DNA of 23,841 nt from Aureobasidium sp. EXF-3400 (lineage: Eukaryota; Ascomycota; Dothideomycetes; Dothideales; Saccotheciaceae), in contig SWBL01000534.1 of assembly GCA_024195585.1 (NCBI GenBank), positions 1-23,841 on the forward strand, read 5' to 3'. A program made the translations under genes and the position numbers. Under the pieces are notes generated by a model that was given only the letters and a program-made list of their open reading frames with translations, made no database searches and had not been told where the DNA came from. How positions within the stretch are numbered: position 1 is the stretch's first letter; every line of letters begins with the position of its first letter. Shown here one piece after another: positions 10,575 through 19,103 of this stretch.

Positions 10575-11469
10575 CAGAAGGAACGGCTCGAGAGCGTAAG
10601 CAAAAGCGGCATGGCTCTTACTGATTCTGAGAAGAGGTGCTGTCGCGGCATCACGGCTGATCGAGTTACAACTCGCAACGTACCCTTCTACTTAGCCATC
10701 AGCTATGCGAGTAGACCTTGCTGTATGCTTGTGTTGACCCGACTCGGGTGTTGCTTTTCAAGTCATCGTCGACGGGAAATGTCCTGCTTTATGATTTCGG
10801 CCTCCGACAAGGCGCAGCGACCAAATCTATTATTGGTCAACTGGACATGGAAGAGTCCTGTAGGTACAAGTAAGCAGAAAGATACAGCCTGGAAGTGGCT
10901 GTGAAAAAGATGACTTCCTCGAAATGGGAAGAGTATTGGATCGGATGTTTCTGTCAGAGCCGTCCCTGAACGCTGTATGCTTACTGTGAAGTTTATTGTA
11001 CCATCATCAGGTAAAAAGTTCGCTGCAATGCGACCCAGTCTTGACTCCGTGACTCTCACGCCGGCCAAGAAGTAAACAGCACGGCAGCCGCGTCGAAAAG
11101 CTGCGGTGTCATGTTCGAGGCTGTATGCAATGCAAGACCAGAGACATGAGGCGATGTTGGATTTATCGCGAGTTGTTTGGCGTCAATATCCTATTCTAGT
11201 CTGCTTACGCAGCTTATGTGACACAGCATGGAGGCTCTGCCATCATTGAGTGACTTGATCCTCCAGTAGCGGGCCAAACATCCGAAGGTGACAAGCTACG
11301 TACAGGTACATATGCGACTGCAAGCCTCATATCAAAGTCCGAAGGAGGCAGAGAGTATCTACCTATGATCAGATGCTGGAGGCGTCCGCGGCAAAACGGT
11401 CGTGAAAAAGAAAAAGGAACGTAGTCATTCACCATTGTCGCTCGCGTCCTACGATTCTTCTGATGAGGC
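10575..11469. other. Intergenic region between the NTF2-like gene promoter and the tRNA gene
   Basis: About 900 bases with no supported gene. ORFs at 10611-10904 (+), 10763-11068 (-) and 11214-11531 (-) are short, rich in R, S and C, and show no domain or consistent splice model. Confidence 0.4.
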
Positions 11470-11483
11470 AAAAAATGCAAAAA
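11470..11483 (-). terminator. RNA polymerase III terminator of the tRNA-Gln gene
   Basis: On the minus strand, a T5 run (11483-11479) and a T6 run (11475-11470) follow the tRNA 3' end after 24 nt. T-runs of this length on the non-template strand stop Pol III. Confidence 0.65.
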
Positions 11484-11506
11484 GAAAGGTATGTGCCAGG
11501 TTGTTG

Positions 11507-11645
11507 AGGTCGTACTGGGGCTCGAACCCACTGGGGTATGTTAGTTGATGCTGATTTGAGACTAGTCATAGGCTGAAACTTACGGACTCGAGAAGGCTGA
11601 TGATGTAATCAAAATCTCGCGTGCTAACCGCTACACTATACAACC
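11507..11645 (-). tRNA. tRNA-Gln (anticodon UUG) with a 37/38 intron and a second, spliceosomal-type intron in the T stem
   Basis: The gene is 139 nt; removing two inserts gives a 72-nt cloverleaf. The acceptor stem GGTTGTA (11645-11639) pairs with TACGACC. The D stem GTGT/GCAC encloses AGCGGTTA. The anticodon stem CGAGA/TCTCG encloses TTTTGAT, with TTG at 11612-11610. A 4-nt variable loop AGTC, usual for tRNA-Gln, follows. The T arm is CTGGG-TTCGAGC-CCCAG and the discriminator is T. Insert 1 (11608-11595, 14 nt) sits after position 37, the normal eukaryotic site. Insert 2 (11583-11531, 53 nt) splits the T stem after its first base (C49). It starts GTAAGT and ends with an ACTAAC-like branch and CCCCAG. 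Only exact GT-AG removal restores the C49-G65 pair. The A box (11638-11628) and B box (11528-11518) match consensus but lie about 100 nt apart. It could be a functional gene or a recently interrupted one. Confidence 0.88.
11531..11583 (-). other. 53-nt GT-AG (spliceosomal-like) intron inside the tRNA-Gln T stem
   Basis: The insert reads GTAAGTTTC at the 5' end, has CAACTAACA (fungal branch consensus) 11 nt before the end, and finishes ACCCCAG. Length and layout match the mRNA introns of this window (47-66 nt). The boundary is unambiguous: shifting it by one base gives a G-G mismatch at the T-stem base. Confidence 0.75.
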
Positions 11646-11969
11646 AAGTTGTTATTGAAAACTTTGATCATTGAATATATATATGTTTACAGATAGGGGG
11701 AAGGGGGAATGTCCGGGGTAAGTAGTCACGCCACCACATCCGCAGTCGATCTGGCCGAGAAGAACACACTGCAAAGCATACGAACAACAAAAAACAGCTC
11801 ATGAGTAATGTCAAGTGTGCTTGTTCTGTCCTAGTTGTGATCTATGCAATTGTTCTAGGATTTCTATGTATATTACTCTATATTCCTTCCAACCTCCTGC
11901 CGGACGAACGAAAGACGTCTTGACCAAAAGTCTTGACCTAATCGTTCCGACACTATTATATAAATTTTC
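11646..11969. other. Intergenic region between the tRNA gene and the LPRELRD-type gene
   Basis: About 320 bases, AT-rich in part (ATATATAT at 11675-11682), with no ORF of note. It holds the upstream flank of the tRNA gene and the 3' UTR of the neighbouring minus-strand gene. Confidence 0.4.
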
Positions 11970-12788
11970 TTACTTCTGATCATTCTCTCTGTCCTGGCGC
12001 TCAGTTTGCGCTATCGTCATGTCTGTCTTTTGTGATCCCAAGCTCTTCGGTCCTTGAATGCTGATATGTCTGACTTTCTCTTCTAGCAAGTGGTTTCCAC
12101 ATGCAGTGATGACATCCTCAATCAAACGGCTGTAGATGCGGCGCTTGCCATATGCAAGGATGTAAACACTTTCAGGGCCGGAAGACATAAGATATGGCTT
12201 CTCCTCGTCGGCGAACGAGATGTTGAGGCCTATCGTTTCGAAGACAATTGGTTGGTATAACGTCTCGGAGACAGTGATGTTGGGACCGTGATGAGCGACT
12301 TGGTTCAGCAGCGCTAACAGGGCTTTGAAGATGTTGCCTGGTTTGTCTTTGCTGTCGTTGTCCCAATGGCCAAACATTGAAAGCGTAAGGTTGATCTTGA
12401 AGTCGATGGAAAGGTGTCGTACACAGGAAGATGGGCACGGTAATGATGTCCATGCAAGTGTGTACTCGTCGTTGTTGAGGATGAGTTGTGCAGACCACGT
12501 TTGGTCGGCAGTGGTGTTGTGGTAAGATGGTAGGCGATAGATCTCCCGCATCTCATCTGCAACCAGACCGTTTGTTCGCATCAGGTCGAGCCAGTCGAAC
12601 GAGATGGTGCTCAGGTGGATGATGGTTGGAAACTCGGCGCCGCAATCTAGTTTATGTTGTCGAGTAGTTGATTCGCTTGTCGAGTTGGCGAAAGAGAAGA
12701 CATTTGTATAGACCATGTCACGAAGCTCGCGTGGAAGGCCCATGAGAGAATAGGGTTGTGGCATGGAGCATGACAATATAGAACTCAT
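11970..12788 (-). CDS. Fungal LPRELRD-motif protein (F-box/2EXR-like), function unknown
   Basis: Single exon, 272 aa, start at MSSILSCSMPQPYSL. The frame stays open to 12956, but the extra N-terminus is hydrophobic and would have to start upstream of the likely promoter, so the ATG at 12788 is preferred (12764 is an alternative). The motif LMGLPRELRDMVYTNVFSFA at about residues 14-33 is the start of a large, lineage-expanded fungal group loosely related to F-box or 2EXR domains. The rest is an alpha/beta-looking region (CVRHLSIDFKINLTL, VFETIGLNISFADE, VRHISIQGPK) with no catalytic signature. A TATATAT box on the minus strand near 12891-12897 is about 105 bp upstream. Members may be ubiquitin-ligase adaptors, but that is inference. 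Confidence 0.72.
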   Translation of the reverse strand: MSSILSCSMPQPYSLMGLPRELRDMVYTNVFSFANSTSESTTRQHKLDCGAEFPTIIHLSTISFDWLDLMRTNGLVADEMREIYRLPSYHNTTADQTWSAQLILNNDEYTLAWTSLPCPSSCVRHLSIDFKINLTLSMFGHWDNDSKDKPGNIFKALLALLNQVAHHGPNITVSETLYQPIVFETIGLNISFADEEKPYLMSSGPESVYILAYGKRRIYSRLIEDVITACGNHLLEEKVRHISIQGPKSLGSQKTDMTIAQTERQDRENDQK

Positions 12789-13823
12789 GATAGTGTATGC
12801 GTGTGTTGGAATTGATCGACAATTGATATGTAGAACCGGATTTGCACTGCAACAGAATACAAGGGGGACTAGAGACGGAAACTCATGTGCATATATAAGA
12901 ACAAAGGATAGTGCGGCAATGTTTCCTACCTGTTTCCAGAACATGGAATGCTTCATAGCTTATCGTCGGATGAGGTGATTTCCCAGCAAACAGGATGCTG
13001 TTCATGATGAGAGATTTTTTGAGGTGCTACCAAACAGGAGGATACCGGAAGGATCAGCGACTCAAACAGGCGTTCCTATGTGCTGGAAGGGCCGAAAGTT
13101 CGTGATGGGGTACCAACAGTCAGAGTCGACATGATAAATCAGTACTGGCCGGAGATCATAGGGCAGGAATAGAAAGAGGGAGCGGTTGGGATAGTATTGC
13201 GACGAATCACCGTGTCTTAAGCCTCTCATGCAGGAGCAAAACATCTGGTGATAGCTGGTGCAACGAACGAGCTTCGGCTTGACCTCGGATCTCGTGATGT
13301 TTTTTGTTTGCATCCATCGAGCTGGACTTCAGCGAGTGAAGAGAGATGGCTGTGACACGACTTCAATATAATGCCAATGTTTGCCTCGTGCTAGCACGGA
13401 AACATTTCTTGCACGGAAACATTTCTTGCCGCATCCGGAGGATAAGTCTGGAGTCAAGTCAGCTTTGCCGACGTATAATCCTTCAGATGTTGGACCGAGG
13501 TCGAGCGTGTCAAGGTATGTTGATGTGTTGACCAGTCGGATTCCAGGACGAGATAGACTCTCAACGAGGCCGAGGACCCTTTTCAGTCAAGATAGAGGGA
13601 GTAGCTCTACTTGTATATGCAAACGCCCGCACGCAGAGTAGATGTGTTGGCCGAGAAGGATCAATCATCAGGTGGTTGTGCAAGATGCCTCGGCTCCCCC
13701 GCAAAATGAGCGTGGGATCTCCGCAATGTTTGGCGGCCACCTCGGGCGAAAGATGGGCTAGATCGCCTTACAAGACGGGCAGCTTCTGTTCAATACTGTT
13801 CCTGTGTTATACCTCACGTCACA
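12789..13823. other. Intergenic divergent region between the LPRELRD-type gene and the acyl-CoA dehydrogenase gene
   Basis: About 1 kb holding both promoters. No gene supported: ORFs at 13062-13313 (-), 13346-13641 (+) and 13676-13918 (+) lack family resemblance. A small tandem duplication lies at 13394-13427. Confidence 0.4.
13394..13427. repeat. Two tandem copies of a 17-bp unit
   Basis: GCACGGAAACATTTCTT occurs at 13394-13410 and again, identical, at 13411-13427. It is probably a replication-slippage duplication in the promoter region of the dehydrogenase gene. Confidence 0.9.
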
Positions 13824-15423
13824 ATGTCCCAGCAACAGAAGAACGAGTTCTCCGAGAAGCTGATGGTCAGCGCCGATGGCCAGCTGAGCGCTTCGCAGAA
13901 GATCCCCCAGATCGCTAGACCCTTTGTCAGCGAGAAGGCACTCAAGTACATCGACCTTGTAAGCTCCTCGATCCTACATTCAAGGCTCTGGTCACTCACA
14001 GCAGCGTCCAACAGGTCGAGAAGTTTGTCGAAGAAGAATGTATCCCCGCCGATCGCGTCGTCTTGCAACAGATTGGCGACACGACAGCTGAGCGCTTCAG
14101 CTCCCACGCACCCATCATCGAGGACCTCAAGAAGCGTGCAAGAGAGCTAGGACTATGGAACATGTTCCTGCCAAGGAACCACTTCAAGGAGGGAGCCGGC
14201 TTCAGCAACCTCGAGTATGGTCTCATGGCCGAGTACCTGGGCAAGAGTCGCACCGCCTCCGAGGCAACCAACTGCGCTGCCCCCGACACTGGAAACATGG
14301 AGGTGCTCGCCAAGTACGGCACACAGGCTCAGAAGGACAAATGGCTCAAGCCTCTGCTCGAGGGCCAGATCCGTTCTGCCTTCCTCATGACCGAGCCTGA
14401 TGTTGCCTCGAGTGATGCTACCAACATCACTCTTGACATTCGCCGCGAGGGCAACGAATACGTCCTCAACGGTTCTGTATGTTGCTCCGCCCCGCTGTTT
14501 TGCCCACCTGCTAACTCTCTTTCCACAGAAATGGTGGTCCTCGGGTGCTGGTGACCCTCGCTGCAAGATCTACATCACTATGGGCAAGACGGACAAGAAC
14601 AACCCCAGCCCCTACAAGCAGCAGAGCGTCGTCCTCGTTCCAGCTGATACCCCCGGCATCACCGTCCACCGCATGCTCGGTGTCTTTGGCTACGATGATG
14701 CCCCTCACGGCCACGGTCACATCTTCTTCAAGAACGTCCGCGTGCCTCTGGAGAACATCGTCCTGGGCGAGGGTCGTGGTTTCGAGATCATTCAGGGACG
14801 TCTGGGCCCTGGTCGCATTCACCACGCCATGAGAAGTATTGGCGCTGTAAGTACTGCTTTGTCGCTTCCATGGCACTGTCGCTGACATAGTCCTCTCCCA
14901 GGCCGAGAAAGCTCTCGAGCTCTTCATCGCTCGTGTCAACGATCCCCGCAAGAAGGCTTTCGGCAAACTTTTGAACGAACACGGTGTCATGATCGAACGC
15001 ATTGCCAAATCGCGTGTTGAGATCGATTCCGCCCGTCTCTCAGTCCTGAACGCTGCAATCACAATTGACACCAAGGATGCCAAGTTTGCACTCAAGGAGA
15101 TTGCTGAGGCCAAGGTCTTGGTTCCTAGCATGGCCTTGAAAGTCATTGATCGTGCTATCCAGGCTTACGGTGGTGCTGGTGTATCACAGGATACTCCTCT
15201 AGCAAACATGTATGCTCAGGGCAGAACCATGAGGATCGTAGATGGTCCTGATGAGGTGCATTTGGTGCAGCTGGGCAGGAACGAGAACAAGAGAGGCAAA
15301 TTCTTGCTGGACAGATTAGAGCGACAGAGGCAGACCAGTGAGCAGATGGCAGCAAAGCATGGCCTGAAGCTCAAGGATGTGCTGCTGTTGGACCGTGTCG
15401 TGTCCGAGAAGTCCAAGCTTTAA
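13824..15423 (+). CDS. Acyl-CoA dehydrogenase, ACAD10/11-like, with C-terminal peroxisomal signal
   Basis: FAD enzyme introducing the alpha-beta double bond in acyl-CoA, the first step of beta-oxidation. The model is join(13824..13958,14015..14476,14529..14846,14902..15423), 478 aa; the three introns (52-56 nt) are all phase 0. Joins read [27 protein letters not shown] and RSIGA/AEKALEL. Subfamily marks shared with vertebrate ACAD11 are [30 protein letters not shown] and [19 protein letters not shown]. In IVDGPDEVH an Asp (about residue 419) sits where classical family members have the catalytic Glu. The protein ends KSKL; the last three residues SKL are a canonical PTS1, so the enzyme is predicted peroxisomal. 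There is no N-terminal kinase domain as in ACAD11. The neighbouring convergent carrier is not obviously co-regulated. Confidence 0.93.
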
Positions 15424-15724
15424 GGGTTCTTTCATGTTTGTATAATGATTATCTAGAAAACGGTTCATATGATTCAACAGTGTTTGTTTGTCTTTGCATT
15501 ACCCCATCTACTGAACACTTTTAATCTGTGTCTTGTGCTGGTCAAGAAAGGTGTACCTCATTTTCCTGTCTTGCGACCAAGTAAATCTTTAGTATGTGCG
15601 TCTATGAGAACAAAAGCAACAAAAGGAAGAAGAAGTTGAAACGCCGTAAACCAGATTACCTTGCCGCATGCTCTGAATGCGAAATTGGTCAGAACCAATA
15701 TCTGAGAACATCTTCATCGGCTTC
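15424..15724. other. Convergent 3' intergenic region
   Basis: About 300 bases between the stop codons of the acyl-CoA dehydrogenase (+) and the mitochondrial carrier (-). It is T-rich just after 15423 and A-rich before 15660, as expected for two facing 3' UTRs. No gene seen. Confidence 0.5.
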
Positions 15725-16984
15725 CTATGCCTTCAAGGCTTCAGAGGCCTTCTTGTCTTGAACTGGCTTGGGCTGGTTGGAGCTAACGCCCACAAGGCGC
15801 TGGAGCTGTTCCATGAAGACGAACATTAACACTGTGTTAGGACTGTCAAAAAGAAAAAAACGTCAGTGTCACTCTTGCTCTTTGTAAGCGGTAGCAGAAA
15901 TAACTTACGCAAGTCTGAGCCATGCGGGTGACCATCCTCTCATGAGGAAGCTGATACCCTCCTTCTGGTATGAGTCGGCGAAGATTTTGCTGAGGCTGGG
16001 CTTAACACCGTTGATGGTGGGAGCGCTTTGGACACGGCTCTTGAGTACATCGGCGGGTGCGCATGCAGTGGTTGCGACGGTTCCGGCAAGTAATGAGGCA
16101 AGGAAGTGGAGGAAGATGCCGTCCTTCAAACCAAGGCTGGGGTTTGAAAGAAGGTAGTCCTTTGCGGTCGAGTAGCTGGCATTGGTTAGGTCTACCTTCT
16201 TAGAGATGATTTAATCCTTGGAAACTCACGTAGCGATCTGGGAAATGTCTGCACAGCGTTAGTGATTTTTGCAATGATGAGACATGACGTACAAAACTCA
16301 CTCATGATAACACTGCGAACAATGTTAGGTGTCAAACCTCTGCTGAAAGTCGACATGCCCTCCTCCTTTGCAATTCTATACAGCGCACGGATGGAGTTGC
16401 CGTAGTTATATCTCTCCGCAGCGGGTTTAGCACCATCTGCACACATTCTGACGAGCACAACCTCTGTAGGGTTGCCGATAAGACCTGCTGCTCCACCAGC
16501 TACACCGGAACACACGACTTCCCAGCCAGCAGTTAATTTGGAGGTTCCTGTCCTTTGTTTTACTTCCTTGGCAAAGTAGTTATACAGTCCGAAACGAGCG
16601 GTCGAGTAGGAACATTGTCTGAGCCAGGATCCAGTCAAACCAGTCCAGAGAGAAGGAATACCATCACGGCTGGCGAATGATACTAGTGTTCTAAGAATGT
16701 TCTTTGGTTGGTGCATGACTTGCATGCGGCTGTTATCATCAGTTTGCAGTCCTAGGTTGCGGTATGAAGATTCTCACTATTTCGTTTGGTCCAAAGGATG
16801 TGCTGCAAAACTTGTCAACACAAGGTCACCTTATCTCGACTCACACCTGACTTACTGCATGTTGCTGCCATGGAAGCGGCCGCTCCACTGCTACTGTCTC
16901 AGCACCAATCTTGTCATTCCCCATACTTTGCAGAAACCCTTACCCAAGCCAGAAAGGCTGTTGCTTCTTCTTCTCACCAGCCAT
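15725..16984 (-). CDS. Mitochondrial dicarboxylate / 2-oxoglutarate-malate type carrier (SLC25 family)
   Basis: Inner-membrane exchanger of dicarboxylates. The model is complement(join(15725..15842,15909..16175,16230..16248,16302..16729,16778..16802,16856..16893,16944..16984)), 311 aa, seven exons, every join in phase. The start MAGEKKKQQPFWLGG and the first carrier repeat are assembled from three small exons of 41, 38 and 25 nt (ASMAATCTHPLDQTKYRMQV). The three carrier signatures are HPLDQTKYR (about residue 29), NPTEVVLVR (about 122) and APADVLKSR. Repeat 2 lacks the usual basic residue in the same way as animal oxoglutarate carriers (TPAEVALIR), and RMCADG and a VIMNISQIATYS join also favour that group. 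The 19-nt exon 16230..16248 encodes NISQIAT. Exact substrate preference (DIC or OGC type) is inferred. Confidence 0.88.
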
Positions 16985-19103
16985 ATCCAAGAATCACCAA
17001 ATGTTTCGTTGCGGATGTCGACGGCTAATCAGATGCACTATCTGTCTGCCCGAATTACCAGGTCAATTTGGCGGGGAAAAAAGAATCTTGCCGGTTGGAA
17101 AGTTTGCAAAGTCACCGAGCCTCAATCTCTGACTTGCCAGCCCAAGAAGATATGTCTCGGATGAGAATTGTCTATAAATTTTGCTGCTGGAACAAGAGAA
17201 GAAAAAAAATCACATGCCAATTTCATGAATCAAACAAGGCCTTGCGTCTTTTCTCTCCTTTTGCTCTCGGCCAATCAGCGCTTAGCAGTTCATATGCCGT
17301 GTTATGTCCGGGCTGCTCGGGCCGACCTCTTCTTACGCCTTTCTTGGACGATGCCTTGCTGTCTCATTCTGCCTCTTCTTCAGCATCAGACCTCTCAATA
17401 ACTTTTCCAGTGCGTCCTGTCAGCAAAAAGAACTTTCGGGACAAATGCTTTGTGACCGGTATTCTTCTGAAGCCATGTTGACGCTCAAGCCCGCCGCAAG
17501 AACGCGTCTGGCACGCGATTCCCTATAAGAAATTCACCAACACACTGAACACGAGCGACGACTATCGTCAGTTCATAACCTACTGGTATGGAAGCCGCAT
17601 AGAAGTATGGCCGCAACTCATCCTACGCAGCTTGCCACATGGTCGTAAAGTCGCAATTCCCCATCCAGTCTCAGCCAGGACCTGTTATGGCAGCTTGACA
17701 TACGAGAGGAAGAATTTCAACCTTTGGACCAACTTGTTTGCTCGCCCAGAGCTTGCGTTAGTAAGCATACTGCAATTGTCTCAAATGACCTTTCTCTACA
17801 GATCAGTGCAGAGCTTACACCATTACCGAGACTGGCCTCGGTTATGTGAACATAATGCAGAGAGACTGCGCTGATGTCCGGCTTCCTTCCACCAAGACGT
17901 TGGTGTATGATCATCAGCAGATGCGTTGCTTTTGGTTCGGCAGACCTGTTCTCTGATGTCGGCAAATTTAGTCGCTTTCGATGACCACAACTCTGGTCGC
18001 GAAGAGGCAGTGCAACCTTCTAGTCCAAAGATTCGACTTGGGCTCAGGTTATGCGCTCGAAATGATTGAGCAGTATCGCTACCAGGTAGAAAGTAGCTTC
18101 ACAGACCCAAATGACTTGTTGTTCATCAAGTTCCTCGCTGCAACAAAGACTCCCGGGAGCATATTGGGACATCGATTTTCACTCCGATCACTTCTCAAGT
18201 GTAAACCCTCCAAGAAAAGGCTTCGATATGTGAAGTGTCAAGTCGTTCTTTCTCTGTGACGACTTTCGGACATCAGGATGATCGATAAGACCTTGGACGA
18301 GGGCTGACGTCCGTAAACAACAATGATTGGACCTTGTCCGAATACGGATTGGCGACCCCATCGTGGTCCAGGAAAGACTCATCGTACCCTTGTTGGCTTG
18401 CGACAACTGACCTGTATAAAGTCGCGGCAATAGATATCGGCTGTTGGCAGTGAGGAGTTCTTCAGTCGAACATCTAACGTTGTCTATCGCGGCACACACC
18501 TATCGTTATCACATTGGACGTTCTTGTACAGAAATGCAAGTCATACTTGATCACTTCAGAAAAACACTCTCACCATTGATACCAAATGTAAGGATCTCCT
18601 GGGTAAAAGACAGCACAGTCCTTTCGATCGATTCTAGCATTCAGCCGCCCCCAGTACAATCCTGGTGCCACATGAGTGAGCTCTCAAACGGTAACACATT
18701 CAGCCAAGGCCTCGTTCTTGGATGTGTCTACTTCTTTGTGGGGGTGGCAGAGCAGCCAAGAGAAACAAAAGCCATATCAGAGGTCGAGCCAGCGAAAGCC
18801 AAGCATCCAAGCAATTGGCATAAACGCCCACTTCAGCTCAATTCGAAGTCAAACAGCAACAGGTAGAAACGTGCAATCAATTCCCCACAAGCCATCCCCT
18901 CTCTGTTTCTCCACCGCAAAATCCTACATTTTCTTCTTGATGGCTGCTTTTCCTTTCTTCACAACTGCCGACTTGTAGTGAGAGCATGAAAGAGATATAA
19001 GGCCGTTCCCCCAGACCCCAGATCCCCCGCATTGTTACCCCAGACAGATCTGTCTGTATCCCGTTGTCAACATTTCCAATCCTACTCAAACATCATTCGT
19101 ACT
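16985..19103. other. Gene-poor region between the mitochondrial carrier and the second MFS gene
   Basis: About 2.1 kb with no gene I can defend. It has a TATAAATT box at 17172-17179, pyrimidine-rich stretches at 17240-17410, and one tidy intron-like segment (17761-17801, GTAAGC to CTACAG) inside an open frame running from about 17480 to 17760. No frame shows a recognisable domain and no start codon fits cleanly. From 17880 to 19030 only short overlapping ORFs occur. It may hold a non-coding RNA, a fast-evolving small gene or a relic, plus two promoters. Confidence 0.4.

Noticed and set aside
11507..11645. Reading the tRNA-Gln locus as a tRNA with a 57-nt variable arm instead of a second intron
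   Set aside because: tRNA-Gln is a short-variable-loop type, the T stem would then carry a G-G mismatch, and the insert has complete intron signals.
12789..12956. N-terminal extension of the LPRELRD protein to an upstream ATG
   Set aside because: It would make the predicted TATA box part of the coding sequence and adds a hydrophobic segment not seen before this motif in the family.
13062..13313. 83-codon minus-strand ORF between the LPRELRD gene and the dehydrogenase
   Set aside because: No domain, no good start context and no splice partner; probably chance within promoter DNA.
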